A DNA stretch of 35,378 bases from an uncultured Hyphomicrobiales bacterium (GTDB lineage: Bacteria; Pseudomonadota; Alphaproteobacteria; Rhizobiales; Xanthobacteraceae), in contig CAIMEA010000022.1 of assembly GCA_903839845.1 (NCBI GenBank), positions 1 to 35,378 of the forward strand. The letters are read 5' to 3'. The notes beneath the pieces were generated by a model. That model did not search any database. It worked only from the letters and a program-made list of their open reading frames with translations, and was not told the origin of the DNA. Positions 1 to 8,472 of this stretch are shown here, in pieces (positions within the stretch are counted from its first letter, which is position 1; each line of letters starts with the position of its first letter). Made by a program: the position numbers and the translations under genes.

Positions 1-126
1 CGCCGCGACAAAGCCGTTGATATCGGTCAGCACCGACTGCGCCAGCGCCATGGCGAGCAGCGCCCAGACGATGACAAGCGTGAGCAGAGCGATGGTTCCG
101 ATGAATCGGCGCAGGCGGGGCGGCAT
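1..126 (-). CDS. DUF2842 small membrane protein (5' part only)
   Basis: The first 42 codons of a gene running off the left edge of the window. The start reads MPPRLRRFIGT, followed by one hydrophobic helix (about residues 9-32), so this is a small inner-membrane protein. The N-terminal R-x-F-I-G-T pattern followed by a transmembrane helix matches the DUF2842 family, whose function is unknown. It is divergent from the heme A synthase gene, and from memory DUF2842 genes are often found beside ctaA in Hyphomicrobiales, which supports the call. The C-terminal part is outside the window. The family name rests on pattern recognition over a short stretch. Confidence 0.6.
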   Translation of the reverse strand, partial: MPPRLRRFIGTIALLTLVIVWALLAMALAQSVLTDINGFVAA

Positions 127-234
127 GGCATCTCTTGAATGTGGCGGTCGGAAAGGCGAGTTGCCTTCGGTGCGGCCCTGACTATATGGTCCGCGCACCC
201 TCCCGCAAGGCCTTAAAAAAGCGCGCGTCAGATC

Positions 235-1314
235 ATGCCGGAATCAACGCCAGAGACGGACATCGCGGCGCGGCGCCTGCGCGCGGTGCGGCTGTGGCTT
301 TACGCCGTCGCCGCCATGATCTTTCTGACGCTCGCGGTCGGCGGCGCGACGCGGCTGACGGAAAGCGGGCTGTCGATCACCGAATGGAAGCCGGTGACCG
401 GCGTGCTGCCGCCCTTGAGCGCGGCGCAGTGGCAGGACGAATTCGCCAAGTATCAGGCAATCGCGCAATACCGCGAGCGCAACCAGGGCATGAGTCTCAC
501 CGACTTCAAGGTGATCTATTTCTGGGAGTGGTCGCATCGCGTGCTGGCGCGCTCGACCGGCTTTGTGTTTCTCGTGCCGTTTCTGTTTTTTCTCTGGCGC
601 GGCGATGTACCGAAGCGATTGCGGGCGCGGTTGTGGACGATCTTCGCCGGCGGCGCCGCGCTCGGCGCGGTCGGCTGGTGGATGGTCGCCTCGGGCGTCG
701 GCAGCGATCTGGTCAAGGTGTCGCAATATCGGCTCGGCTTTCACTTGACCTTGGCCTGCGCGATCTACGCCGCGGTGCTGTGGACGGCGCAAGGGTTGCG
801 TCCTGTGACGGTGATCGAGGCGCCGGCGCGGCAGCGTGTCGTGGCGCTGGCGATCGCGTTGCTGGTGCTGGTACAGATCTATCTCGGCGCATTGGTGGCC
901 GGGCTCGATGCCGGCTTGACCTATAATACCTGGCCGCTGATAGACGGCGCCCTGGTGCCGGACGCCGCGCGTCTGTGGCTGGCGCAGCCGGCCTGGCGCA
1001 ATCTGTTCGAGAATACGCTCACCGTGCAGTTCGATCACCGCATGCTGGCCTATACGATCTTTCTGCTGGCGCTGGCGCATGCTTACGATGCGCGGCGCGG
1101 CATCGCGGCGCGTGGCGCCTTGCTGTTGGCAGTGGCGGTGACGGCGCAGGCGGCGCTCGGCATCGTCACGCTGCTTTATGCCGCGCCGTTGGCTTTGGCG
1201 CTGGCGCACCAGTTGCTGGCCATCGTGGTGCTGACGCTGGCTGTCTCCCATGCGCAAGCGCTGTCGAAACACAGGCAAGCGGGCGCGGCGCAATGGGCGG
1301 AGCAGGGCGCATGA
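235..1314 (+). CDS. ctaA: Heme A synthase (COX15/CtaA)
   Basis: Converts heme O to heme A in the inner membrane, supplying the cofactor of aa3-type cytochrome c oxidase. The 359-residue protein has about eight hydrophobic helices. The four conserved histidines of the duplicated four-helix bundle are visible: H101 (EWSHR), H170 (GFHLT), H268 (FDHRM) and H325 (LAHQL). The N-terminal [16 protein letters not shown] segment is a COX15 family signature, and the length fits the alphaproteobacterial/mitochondrial type. The ATG at 235 is preferred because an open frame beginning further upstream is in a different phase and carries no family features. The stop overlaps the next start by four bases (ATGA), so the crotonase gene downstream is probably translationally coupled. 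Confidence 0.95.
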   Translation: MPESTPETDIAARRLRAVRLWLYAVAAMIFLTLAVGGATRLTESGLSITEWKPVTGVLPPLSAAQWQDEFAKYQAIAQYRERNQGMSLTDFKVIYFWEWSHRVLARSTGFVFLVPFLFFLWRGDVPKRLRARLWTIFAGGAALGAVGWWMVASGVGSDLVKVSQYRLGFHLTLACAIYAAVLWTAQGLRPVTVIEAPARQRVVALAIALLVLVQIYLGALVAGLDAGLTYNTWPLIDGALVPDAARLWLAQPAWRNLFENTLTVQFDHRMLAYTIFLLALAHAYDARRGIAARGALLLAVAVTAQAALGIVTLLYAAPLALALAHQLLAIVVLTLAVSHAQALSKHRQAGAAQWAEQGA

Positions 1315-2066
1315 TCGAGCAGCGCGCCGAGGGCGACATCGCCGTGCTGACCATGACGCACGGCAAGGCCAATGCGCTGGACAGCGAGTTCTGCGAAGCG
1401 CTGGCGCGGCGATTTGTCGATCTGCGCACCGCCGAAGCCAAGGCGATCGTTCTGACCGCGCAAGGCGGCATCTTTTCCGCCGGCGTCGATTTGAAACGCC
1501 TGAGCGCCGGCGGCGCCGATTACGTGCGCGCCTTTCTGCCGAGCCTGCACAGACTTTACGACGCGGTGTTCTTTCACCCCAAGCCGGTGGTGATGGCGAT
1601 CAACGGCCACGCCATGGCCGGCGGCGCGGTGCTTTCCGCCTGCGGCGACCGCCGCATCATGGCGCGCGACGCCGGCCGCATCGGCATTACCGAAATGCTG
1701 GTCGGTGTGCCGCTGCCGGCGCTGGCTTTCGAGATCGTGCGCTTCGCCGTGCCGCCGCGCTATTTGTCCGAGTTCGCTTTGACCGGCGCGACCTATCCGA
1801 CTGAGGCGGCGTTGCATAAAGGCTGGATCGACGAGGTCGTCGAGCCGGGCGAGTTGATGCCGCGCGCGCTCGCGGCGGCGCGGTTCTACGCCGGGCTTTC
1901 GCCGCAAGCGTTTGCGCAGACCAAATCGCAAATCCGGCAAGCCGTGAGCGAGCGCATGGCGCTGTCCGGCGCCGCGACCGACAAGGCAGTGACGGCGATC
2001 TGGACGCAACAGGCGACGCTCGACCGGGTCGCCGATTATGTCGCGAAGACGTTGACCAAAGCCTGA
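1311..2066 (+). CDS. Enoyl-CoA hydratase/isomerase family protein (crotonase)
   Basis: A 251-residue crotonase-fold protein acting on an acyl-CoA thioester. The oxyanion-hole regions are present: FSAGVDLK near residues 59-66 and GHAMAGGAV near 98-106. Compared with classical enoyl-CoA hydratase, the first catalytic glutamate (in GGGCEL) is replaced in GGAVLS, while the second (in ITEMLVG) is kept. This pattern is more like enoyl-CoA isomerases or hydrolases than true hydratases, so the precise reaction is open. The ATG lies within the end of ctaA (four-base overlap). The frame stays open upstream inside ctaA, but that part is out-of-phase coding sequence, so the start is placed here. A role in fatty-acid or aromatic-acid breakdown is inference. 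Confidence 0.88.
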   Translation: MIEQRAEGDIAVLTMTHGKANALDSEFCEALARRFVDLRTAEAKAIVLTAQGGIFSAGVDLKRLSAGGADYVRAFLPSLHRLYDAVFFHPKPVVMAINGHAMAGGAVLSACGDRRIMARDAGRIGITEMLVGVPLPALAFEIVRFAVPPRYLSEFALTGATYPTEAALHKGWIDEVVEPGELMPRALAAARFYAGLSPQAFAQTKSQIRQAVSERMALSGAATDKAVTAIWTQQATLDRVADYVAKTLTKA

Positions 2067-2067
2067 A

Positions 2068-2796
2068 CTAGCGTGGCCGAACCGGCATATCGAAAGCTTC
2101 GCCGTCATCGGCGCCGTTGAACGAGAAATGCCACCATTCGCGTTTGTAATTGGTGAAGCCGTGCTTGCGCATCGCGTCTAACAATAGTCGGCGATTGGCG
2201 GCCTGGGCCGGCGCGATCGTCGTGTCGCGGGTGTAGCTCTTGGTGTCGAAGCAGTCGAAGCCGGTGCCCATGTCGAGGCTATCGTCCGGCGCGCGCTCGC
2301 CTTGCGGCGCCGTGCAGGGACCGGCGCGCGTGGGCGCAGCGGCGGGCGCGGCGTCGCGCGGCACGATCGTCAGATCGACGGCGACCCCGCGCGAATGTGC
2401 CGAAAATCCGGAAATGTAACCGAGCGCGAACAACTGGTTCCGCTCTGCCGCCGGATAAAAACGCGACGTGTCGGGGCCACCCGCGCCGCGCGACCAGCGG
2501 GCCATCGCGGCGACCGCGCGGGTCGGGCGATAGCAGTCATAGACCTTGAGCGACAGAGCGCGTCCGGCAAGCTCCGCCTGCACGGCTTTCAGCGCGATCG
2601 CGACGGGACGACGCAACATGCATTCGCCCGCGCCGTAACCGGGCAGCGGCCTGCCGGTGAAGTTGTCGGCCCCGGCATAACGCATGTCCTGGCGGATGCT
2701 GGCGTCGATATCGCGCAGATAGACGAGCGGCGATGCCGCCTGCGCGGCGGTCGCGGCGAGGGCGACCATCATCAAAGCAACGAACGTCCTCGCCAC
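2068..2796 (-). CDS. D-alanyl-D-alanine dipeptidase, M15 family, secreted
   Basis: A zinc dipeptidase of the VanX/DdpX (peptidase M15D) type that splits D-Ala-D-Ala, probably in the periplasm. In the 242-residue product the zinc-binding and catalytic residues are visible: R90 in DCYRP, H134 and D141 in SAHSRGVAVD, E220 and H223 in EWWHF. A GTG start at 2796 gives a good signal peptide (VARTFVALMMV..., cleavage after about AAQA). The ATG at 2772 would shorten it too far. It lies eight bases after metY on the same strand and ends almost tail to tail with the crotonase gene. A role in cell-wall turnover or dipeptide salvage is inferred; there are no van resistance genes nearby. Confidence 0.87.
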   Translation of the reverse strand: MARTFVALMMVALAATAAQAASPLVYLRDIDASIRQDMRYAGADNFTGRPLPGYGAGECMLRRPVAIALKAVQAELAGRALSLKVYDCYRPTRAVAAMARWSRGAGGPDTSRFYPAAERNQLFALGYISGFSAHSRGVAVDLTIVPRDAAPAAAPTRAGPCTAPQGERAPDDSLDMGTGFDCFDTKSYTRDTTIAPAQAANRRLLLDAMRKHGFTNYKREWWHFSFNGADDGEAFDMPVRPR

Positions 2797-2804
2797 GGCC
2801 CGGT

Positions 2805-4088
2805 CTACTTCAGCCCGAGTTCGAGATCGGCGATGATGTCGTCCTTGTCCTCGATGCCGATCGACAGGCGCACGACGTCGGGCCCGGCGCCGGCCTGCGT
2901 CTTCTGTGCGTCGGTCAGCTGCTTGTGCGTGGTCGAGGCCGGATGAATGATCAGCGACTTGGTGTCGCCGATGTTCGCCAGATGCGAGAACAGTTTCACG
3001 TTCGACACCAGTTTGACGCCGGCGTCGTAGCCGCCCTTCAAGCCGACGGTCATCACCGCGCCGCAGCCTTTCGGCACATATTTCTGCGCCAGCGCATGAT
3101 ACTTGTCGCCGGGCAGGCCCGGATAGCTGACCCAGGCGACCTGCGGATGACCCGCGAGCCATTGCGCGACGGCGAGCGCATTGTCGGAATGGCGCTGCAT
3201 GCGCAGCGGCAGGGTCTCGATGCCGGTGGCGATCAAAAATGCATTGAACGGCGACAAAGCCGGGCCGAGATCGCGCAGGCCCAGCACGCGGCAGGCGATG
3301 GCGAAGGAGAAGTTGCCGAAGGTCTCGTGCAGCACGATGCCTGAATACTCGGCGCGCGGCTCGCACAGCATCGGATATTTCTTGTCGCGCGACCAGTTGA
3401 ATGTGCCGGCATCGACGATCATGCCGCCGATCGAATTGCCATGACCGCCGAGGAATTTGGTGAGCGAGTGGACGACGATGTCGGCGCCGAAGTCGATCGG
3501 CTTGCACAGATAAGGCGTCGCCAGCGTGTTATCGACGATCAGCGGCACGCCGGCCTTGCGCGCGACGGTGGCGACCGCCTCGATGTCGGTGATGACGCCG
3601 CCGGGATTGGCGATGGATTCGATGAAGACCGCCTTGGTCTTCGGCGACACCGCGCGCTCGAACGAACCGATGTCGTCCGGATCGGCCCAGACCACGTTCC
3701 AGCCGAAGCTTTTAAACGCATTGTTGAACTGGTTGATCGAGCCGCCATAGAGCTTTTTCGAGGCGATGAACTCATCGCCCGGCATCAGCAAAGTCTGCAT
3801 GACGATGAGCTGCGCCGCGTGGCCCGAAGCAACGGCGAGGCCGGCAGTGCCGCCTTCCAGCGCGGCGACGCGCTCTTCCAGCACGGCGCAGGTCGGGTTG
3901 CCGATACGCGTATAGATGTTGCCGAAGGCTTGCAAACCAAACAGCGACGCGGCGTGCTCGACATCGTCGAACACGAAGGACGTCGTCTGATAGATCGGCG
4001 TGGCGCGCGCGCCTGTGGTCGGATCGGGTTTGGCGCCGGCATGGACGGCCAACGTGTTGAATCCGGGTGTGCGTTCGGCGTCAGCCAT
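2805..4088 (-). CDS. metY: O-acetylhomoserine sulfhydrylase (aminocarboxypropyltransferase)
   Basis: A pyridoxal-phosphate enzyme of the Cys/Met metabolism family that makes homocysteine from O-acetylhomoserine and sulfide (direct sulfhydrylation branch of methionine synthesis). The 427-residue length, the start GFNTLAVHAGAKPDPTTGA, the SGHAA segment near residue 90 and the PLP lysine K211 in VVHSLTKFLGGHG all fit the MetY group rather than the shorter cystathionine enzymes. The start is supported by AAGGA ten bases upstream and by a sigma-70-like promoter at 4123-4152. The implied leader of about 28 bases leaves no room for a SAM-II riboswitch. The symbol metZ is sometimes used for related enzymes. 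Confidence 0.93.
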   Translation of the reverse strand: MADAERTPGFNTLAVHAGAKPDPTTGARATPIYQTTSFVFDDVEHAASLFGLQAFGNIYTRIGNPTCAVLEERVAALEGGTAGLAVASGHAAQLIVMQTLLMPGDEFIASKKLYGGSINQFNNAFKSFGWNVVWADPDDIGSFERAVSPKTKAVFIESIANPGGVITDIEAVATVARKAGVPLIVDNTLATPYLCKPIDFGADIVVHSLTKFLGGHGNSIGGMIVDAGTFNWSRDKKYPMLCEPRAEYSGIVLHETFGNFSFAIACRVLGLRDLGPALSPFNAFLIATGIETLPLRMQRHSDNALAVAQWLAGHPQVAWVSYPGLPGDKYHALAQKYVPKGCGAVMTVGLKGGYDAGVKLVSNVKLFSHLANIGDTKSLIIHPASTTHKQLTDAQKTQAGAGPDVVRLSIGIEDKDDIIADLELGLK

Positions 4089-4122
4089 GGCGGCGATTCC
4101 TTGTGGAATGATGTTGGGCGGG

Positions 4123-4152
4123 ATTAAACGGGCCGGACGGGCCGCGCGTCAA
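4123..4152 (-). promoter_or_regulatory. Sigma-70-type promoter of metY
   Basis: On the minus strand a TTGACG box (4152-4147) and a TTTAAT box (4128-4123) are separated by 18 bases, close to housekeeping consensus. Transcription would start near 4116, about 28 bases before the metY ATG at 4088. Found by eye. Confidence 0.55.
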
Positions 4153-4165
4153 GGCTTGGCATAAA

Positions 4166-4708
4166 TCAGTCGTTTTTCTTGTCGCCGGCGTTGCCCAATC
4201 CCATGCGCTGCACGCCGCCGGGAAGAATCTGCCCGCGCTTTGACGACAAAGTGCGCGAATTGATGCCCATCCAGGAAATCTCCGACGACAGGCGCCCATA
4301 TTCGATTTTCGGGCAGCGGTTCATAACGACCTTGATGCCGGCGGCCTCGGCCATCGCGGCGGCTTCGTCATTGCGAATTTCGAGCTGCATCCAGATCACC
4401 TGCGGCAAAGGCGTGAGCGCCAGCGCCTCCTGCACCACGCCGGGGACAAACTCGGAGGCACGGAAAATATCGACCATGTCGATTGGCTCAGGGATATCGG
4501 CGAGTTTGCCGTAGACTTTCTGGCCAAGGACTTCCTTGCCGGCGTGACCGGGATTGACCGGAATGACTCGGGTGCCGCGCTCGAGGAAATATTTGAAGAC
4601 GAAATAGCTCGGCCGGCTGGTGTTCGGCGAAAAGCCGACCATGGCGATGGTCTTCACGGTGTTGAGAATGCCGCGGATGTAACTGTCGGGGTAAGAGTCG
4701 TGGTTCAT
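4166..4708 (-). CDS. CoA-binding domain protein (YccU-like)
   Basis: A 180-residue single-domain protein of the CoA-binding (Rossmann-like, PF13380) family, as in E. coli YccU. The hallmark segments are KTIAMVGFSPNTSRPS near residues 19-34, VIPVNPGHAGKEVLGQKVY in the middle, then a DIFR motif and VIWMQLEIRNDEAA. The family's cellular role is not established; binding of CoA or a nucleotide is presumed. The ATG overlaps the stop of the upstream PNPOx gene by four bases (ATGA), indicating translational coupling. The C-terminus is charged (GDKKND). Gene identity is firm, function is not. Confidence 0.85.
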   Translation of the reverse strand: MNHDSYPDSYIRGILNTVKTIAMVGFSPNTSRPSYFVFKYFLERGTRVIPVNPGHAGKEVLGQKVYGKLADIPEPIDMVDIFRASEFVPGVVQEALALTPLPQVIWMQLEIRNDEAAAMAEAAGIKVVMNRCPKIEYGRLSSEISWMGINSRTLSSKRGQILPGGVQRMGLGNAGDKKND

Positions 4709-5328
4709 TTTGACCCTTGCGCCAGCTGCGCCCGCAACGCGGCGTTCTCGGCTTCCAGTTCGGCGATCTTCATTTGTATCCTGTCGAACGCGCCTTCGAT
4801 CTCGGTCTCGGTGAAGCGCGTGACGATGTGTTGCGAGCAGTTCACGTCCCAGGCTTCGATCGTAAACAAAATCGCGCGCTCCGGCTTGGCCTTGTAGCCC
4901 TTGTCGAACAGTTTTTCGACCAGAGCGGGATCGTTCTCGACGACGCGGGCGCGGCCCCACAGTTTGATGCGCTGCTTGCGCGCCGGATCGAGCAGGAACA
5001 GATAGGCGCGGTCGTTCTCGCTCAAATTCGCCAGCGTGATGTATTGCCGGTTGCCGCGATAATCGGCAAAGCCGAGCGTATGGGCGTCGATGACCTTGAT
5101 GAAGCCCTTCGGCCCGCCGCGATGCTGGATGTAGGGCGCGCCTGAGGCATTGGCCGTGCCGAGAAAGACCGTGTCCATTTCGGCGATGAAGGCGGCCAGC
5201 TCCGGCGTCACCGCGTCGGGAAAGCCTTGCTCGATGCGCTGCGCGTAGTGTTTCGCCGAGCCGCGTTCGGCTTGTGCCTGTTGGGCGGCGGGGGTGAAGA
5301 CGAGGGAGGCGTTGTTGGCTGCGGTCAT
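4705..5328 (-). CDS. Pyridoxamine 5'-phosphate oxidase-family flavoprotein
   Basis: A 207-residue split-barrel flavin-binding protein of the PNPOx-like family. The order ERGSAKHYAQRI, FIAEMDTVFLGTANASGAPYIQHRGGPKGF, FADYRGNRQYITLANL, then WGRARVVE is characteristic of the pyridoxamine-oxidase-related group found beside oxidative-stress or redox genes. FMN or F420-like cofactor binding is expected, but the substrate is unknown. An unusual feature is the C-terminal heptad segment (IAELEAENAALRAQL, about residues 188-202), which should form a short coiled coil and could mediate oligomerisation. It is co-transcribed with the CoA-binding gene (four-base overlap) and follows the AhpD-like gene on the same strand after 63 bases. 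Confidence 0.83.
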   Translation of the reverse strand: MTAANNASLVFTPAAQQAQAERGSAKHYAQRIEQGFPDAVTPELAAFIAEMDTVFLGTANASGAPYIQHRGGPKGFIKVIDAHTLGFADYRGNRQYITLANLSENDRAYLFLLDPARKQRIKLWGRARVVENDPALVEKLFDKGYKAKPERAILFTIEAWDVNCSQHIVTRFTETEIEGAFDRIQMKIAELEAENAALRAQLAQGSK

Positions 5329-5391
5329 GACTTTTCTCTGACGGCATGATGGGCCCGGCGAGAGGCCGGACCCATCGGAGACAATACGGGT

Positions 5392-5940
5392 TCAGGCGGC
5401 CTGCGCCAGCTTGGCGGCCGGTGGAAAGTCGATATCCGTATCGGCGGTCAGGTTCAGGTAGTTGGTAAAGATGTTCAAGGCCACCGAGGCGATGACTTCG
5501 AGGATCTCGGCGTCGTTCACGGAAGCCGCGCGCGCCTGGGCGATATCGGTTGCCGTGGCGCGGCCGCGCGTCTGCACCAGCCGGCGGGCCAGTGTCAGAA
5601 CGGCGGCGGTGCGGGGATCGAGCGAGGCGCCAGTGCGGGCAGTGGCAATGTCGGCGTCGTTTAATCCGGCACCCTTGCCGAGCAACGAATGCGCGGCGAG
5701 ACAATAGTCGCAGCCATTCGCCTGCGCGACCGCGAGCGCGATCTGTTCATGCAGTTTGGCGCCCAGCAGGCCGCCGCCGAGCGCGCCGGCAAAGCCGAGA
5801 TAGGCGCCAAGCACGCTGGGGTTGGACGCCATGACCCGCATCATGTTCGGCGTAACGCCGAGCTTCTTCTGGACGCCGTCCAGCAGGGCCTTGGCTTTCG
5901 GTTCGGCGAATACGGGGTCGATCGTGGTCAGGAGGGTCAT
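5392..5940 (-). CDS. AhpD-like carboxymuconolactone decarboxylase-family protein
   Basis: A 182-residue all-helical protein of the CMD/AhpD superfamily. The redox motif C77-x-x-C80-x-x-x-H84 (CDYCLAAH) with the upstream glutamate E65 is the alkylhydroperoxidase D proton-relay core, so a thiol peroxidase or disulfide reductase activity is likely. Proteins of this subgroup are often annotated as peroxidase-related enzymes. The ATG at 5940 is chosen because AAGGA sits seven bases upstream; ATG codons further out lack such a site. The gene is divergent from a LysR regulator across about 115 bases, the usual arrangement for a regulator and its target. The next genes on this strand are also redox-type (PNPOx), suggesting a small stress operon. 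Confidence 0.85.
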   Translation of the reverse strand: MTLLTTIDPVFAEPKAKALLDGVQKKLGVTPNMMRVMASNPSVLGAYLGFAGALGGGLLGAKLHEQIALAVAQANGCDYCLAAHSLLGKGAGLNDADIATARTGASLDPRTAAVLTLARRLVQTRGRATATDIAQARAASVNDAEILEVIASVALNIFTNYLNLTADTDIDFPPAAKLAQAA

Positions 5941-6055
5941 GGCTATGTCCTTCATGCGGGGCGGGTTTGCCCGGCTTATGGCGAACAATCGACTATGTTG
6001 CTGTAAATGATAATCTGTATATTAATGAATTGATTGAACCGATAAACGGAATAAT
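5941..6055. promoter_or_regulatory. Divergent promoter region, AhpD-like / LysR
   Basis: The stretch between the two divergent starts becomes strongly AT-rich from about 5983 to 6055, unlike the surrounding GC-rich DNA. It should hold both promoters and the LysR operator. Several T-N11-A arrangements exist but none stands out, so no exact box is assigned. Confidence 0.5.
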
Positions 6056-6973
6056 ATGGACCGGATCGAAGACGCCTCGGTATTTGTGCAAGTCGCTGAA
6101 CGCGGCAGTTTTGCCGGGGCTGCGCGGCACCTCAATCGCTCGCCGGCGGCGATATCCCGCGCCATCGCCGATCTCGAAGCGCGGCTCGGCGTGCGGCTAT
6201 TAACCCGCACAACGCGTGCCGTCAGCGTGACCGACGCCGGGCAAAGGTTTCTTGCCGGCGCCAAACGGGTGATCGCCGATCTCGAGGAAATCGAACTGGC
6301 GGCGGCGGGGCAGGGCCAGGCGCCGCGCGGTGAGCTGCGGGTAACGGCGCCGATCGTGTTCGGCCGCAAGCATCTGTTGCCGCTGGTCCTGGAGTTTCTT
6401 GCGCAGTACCGCGAAGTGAATGTGCGGCTGATGCTGCTCGACCGTTCCGTCGATCTGGTCGACGATGGCATCGACGTCGCGCTGCGTATCGGCGGCCTTG
6501 CCAATACGTCGGCGATTGCGACGCGGATCGGCGCGGTCAATCGCGTGACGGTCGCCTCACCTGGCTATCTCGCGCGGCGCGCCGCGCCGCAGTCGCCGCG
6601 CGAGCTTCACGGCCACGATCTTATTTCATTCGGCGGTCTCGATGCGACGGGCCGTTGGCGTTTCGGCGCCGCCGACAGCGGCATCGAAATCGCGATCAAG
6701 CCGCGGCTGATCGTCACCACGGCGGAAGCCGCGCTCGACGCCGCGCTCGCCGGCTTCGGCGTAACGCGGCTGCTGAGCTATCAGGCTATCGATGCATTGA
6801 GCGAAGGCAAACTTGTGCGCGTGCTCGGCGCATTTGAGACCGAGCCGACGCCGATTCATCTGGTTTATCCCGACGGCAAACATCCATCGCCGAAGCTGCG
6901 CATGTTTCTCGATTATACGGCGCCGCGATTGCGACAGCGCTGCGAGGCGGTAACGCGCGCACTGGCGATGTGA
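6056..6973 (+). CDS. LysR-family transcriptional regulator
   Basis: A 305-residue LysR-type regulator. The N-terminal winged helix-turn-helix covers about residues 1-60 (MDRIEDASVFVQVAERGSF, then AARHLNRSPAAISRAIADLE), followed by the linker helix and a periplasmic-binding-like effector domain from about residue 90. The sequence resembles the large CrgA/DsdC-like group that senses small organic or oxidative signals. It is divergent from the AhpD-like gene, and control of that gene and possibly the PNPOx/CoA-binding pair is inferred from this arrangement. The start has only a weak ribosome-binding sequence (ACGGA seven bases upstream). The effector is unknown. Confidence 0.92.
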   Translation: MDRIEDASVFVQVAERGSFAGAARHLNRSPAAISRAIADLEARLGVRLLTRTTRAVSVTDAGQRFLAGAKRVIADLEEIELAAAGQGQAPRGELRVTAPIVFGRKHLLPLVLEFLAQYREVNVRLMLLDRSVDLVDDGIDVALRIGGLANTSAIATRIGAVNRVTVASPGYLARRAAPQSPRELHGHDLISFGGLDATGRWRFGAADSGIEIAIKPRLIVTTAEAALDAALAGFGVTRLLSYQAIDALSEGKLVRVLGAFETEPTPIHLVYPDGKHPSPKLRMFLDYTAPRLRQRCEAVTRALAM

Positions 6974-6976
6974 ACG

Positions 6977-7789
6977 CTACCGGTCTTCCCAGGTCGGCTT
7001 GCGCTTGTCGATGAAGGCGCAGATGCCTTCCTCGGCGTCGCGCGCCATCATGTTCTCGGTCATCACCTCGGAAGCGTAAGCATAGGCGGCGGCAAGCCCC
7101 ATCTCGGCCTGCTGGTAGAACGCCTGCTTGCCGATCTTGAGCGTGTAGGACGATTTCGAGGCGATCTGTTTGGCCAGCGCCACTGCGGCATCAAGCTCTT
7201 CGCCCACCGGCACGACGCGATTGATGAGGCCGATCTCGACGGCGCGTTCCGCTTCGACCATGTCGCCAGTTAGCAGCATTTCCATCGCGTGCTTGCGCGA
7301 CACGTTGCGCGACAGCGCGACCATCGGCGTCGAGCAGAAGAGGCCGATGTCGACGCCGGGCGTGGCGAACTTGGCGGCGGAGGAGGCGACCGCGAGATCG
7401 CAACTGGCGACCAATTGACAACCGGCGGCGGTGGCGACGCCCGAGACGGCGGCGATGACCGGCTGCGGCAGATGGACGATCTGCTGCATCATGGCGCTGC
7501 AGGTCGTCATGATGGTTTTAAAGTAGGCGCGGCCGCCATCGGCGTCGCTGCGCCGCGCGGTCAGTTCTTTCATGTCGTGACCGGCGCAAAACGCAGGACC
7601 GTTGCCGGTCAGCACCACCGCGCGCACCGATGTGTCGGCGGCGATGGCGGCGAAGGTCTCCGACAGTGCGATGAGCAACGCCTCCGACAGGCTGTTGCGC
7701 GCGCGCGGGCGGTTGAGCGTGAGGATGGCGATCGGGCCATCGCGCTGTTGCAGCAGGACCGCGGTGTCGGCTTGGGTGTGGACGTTCAT
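6977..7789 (-). CDS. Crotonase-fold protein, ECHDC3-like
   Basis: A 270-residue enoyl-CoA hydratase/isomerase-family protein, tail to tail with the LysR gene. The CoA/oxyanion motifs FCAGHDMKEL (about residues 67-76) and GVATAAGCQL are present. Both catalytic glutamates of classical hydratases are replaced, by Q in AAGCQL and by G in TPGVDIG. This is the pattern of the ECHDC3 group, commonly annotated as enoyl-CoA hydratase though hydratase activity is not expected. The C-terminus ends FIDKRKPTWEDR, typical of the family. The start at 7789 is the only reasonable ATG before the N-terminal IAILTLNRP strand. The substrate is unknown. Confidence 0.88.
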   Translation of the reverse strand: MNVHTQADTAVLLQQRDGPIAILTLNRPRARNSLSEALLIALSETFAAIAADTSVRAVVLTGNGPAFCAGHDMKELTARRSDADGGRAYFKTIMTTCSAMMQQIVHLPQPVIAAVSGVATAAGCQLVASCDLAVASSAAKFATPGVDIGLFCSTPMVALSRNVSRKHAMEMLLTGDMVEAERAVEIGLINRVVPVGEELDAAVALAKQIASKSSYTLKIGKQAFYQQAEMGLAAAYAYASEVMTENMMARDAEEGICAFIDKRKPTWEDR

Positions 7790-7834
7790 GAGGCGAACCT
7801 TATTCCGATGGGAGTTGCGCGCAACCCACCCGAC

Positions 7835-7885
7835 CCGTCATCCTGAGGTGCGAGCCGCCAAATGGCGCGCACCCCAGGATGACGG
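7835..7885. repeat. Palindromic intergenic repeat (REP-like, GTCATCCTGAGG type)
   Basis: A nearly continuous 51-base inverted repeat. CCGTCATCCTG pairs with CAGGATGACGG, then GGTGCG with CGCACC, then CGCCA with TGGCG around a two-base loop. Intergenic elements beginning GTCATCCTGAGG are familiar from Bradyrhizobium and Rhodopseudomonas genomes. It lies between the divergent crotonase and thioesterase genes and could act as a dispersed REP or a structured 5' element. Only one copy occurs in the window. Confidence 0.7.
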
Positions 7886-7957
7886 ATTTGGCGGTTGAGC
7901 GCGGCGCTCGGTCTCTCTAAGAACGGGGAAGCCGGACAAACCGGCGGGGGTAGTGCG

Positions 7958-8401
7958 ATGTCGAAACCGGCCAAACCATCCGCCATGACCGCTGAGGCCA
8001 TCGAAGCGCTGCTCAAGGCCGAGTTTCCCCAGGCCTTTTTCGAGGGCAGCGGCCTGTCGCTGGAGCGCGTCGAGTACGGCGATATCCGCGTCCGCAAGGC
8101 GTTTCACGAGGACCATTTGCGGCCGGGCGGCACCATTTCCGGGCCGACCATGATGGAACTGGCCGATTTCGCCATGTATGTCGCGGTGTTCTCGGCCGTC
8201 GGGCCGCAGCCGCTGGCTGTGACCACCAATCTCAACATCAACTTCCTGCGCAAGCCCGCGCAGGCCGACCTGATCGCCGATGCGCGGCTGATGAAGGTGG
8301 GCAAGAGGCTGGCGGTCGGCGAGGTGTCGATCTATTCCGACGGCGACGACGAGCCGGTGGCGCATGTCACCTCGACCTATTCGATCCCCGTCCAGAAGTG
8401 A
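7958..8401 (+). CDS. PaaI-type acyl-CoA thioesterase (hotdog fold)
   Basis: A 147-residue hotdog-fold protein related to PaaI/YdiI thioesterases, which hydrolyse acyl- or aroyl-CoA. The central helix and catalytic region read HLRPGGTISGPTMMELADFAMY, followed by the substrate-binding strand TNLNINFLRKP and the C-terminal strands VGEVSIYSDG and VAHVTSTYSIP. The ATG at 7958 is used, preceded by a G-rich sequence; an upstream in-frame start near 7895 would read through part of the repeat region and adds no family sequence. ATG 7985 is a possible shorter start. The role, perhaps freeing CoA from dead-end thioesters, is inferred. Confidence 0.83.
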   Translation: MSKPAKPSAMTAEAIEALLKAEFPQAFFEGSGLSLERVEYGDIRVRKAFHEDHLRPGGTISGPTMMELADFAMYVAVFSAVGPQPLAVTTNLNINFLRKPAQADLIADARLMKVGKRLAVGEVSIYSDGDDEPVAHVTSTYSIPVQK

Positions 8402-8472
8402 TTAGCCGGTGGTGCGATTGTACCTTTCTTATAAGTTGTTGATATTGTAGGTTTAATATCTTGCGACAAGCG

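Noticed and set aside
4089-4165. SAM-responsive riboswitch before metY
   Set aside because: The sigma-70-like promoter leaves a leader of only about 28 bases, and no SAM-II-type pseudoknot is seen.
4166-5704. A single long minus-strand frame covering the CoA-binding gene and much of the PNPOx gene
   Set aside because: The upstream two thirds is out-of-phase translation of the PNPOx and AhpD-like genes. Family motifs place two separate genes overlapping by four bases.
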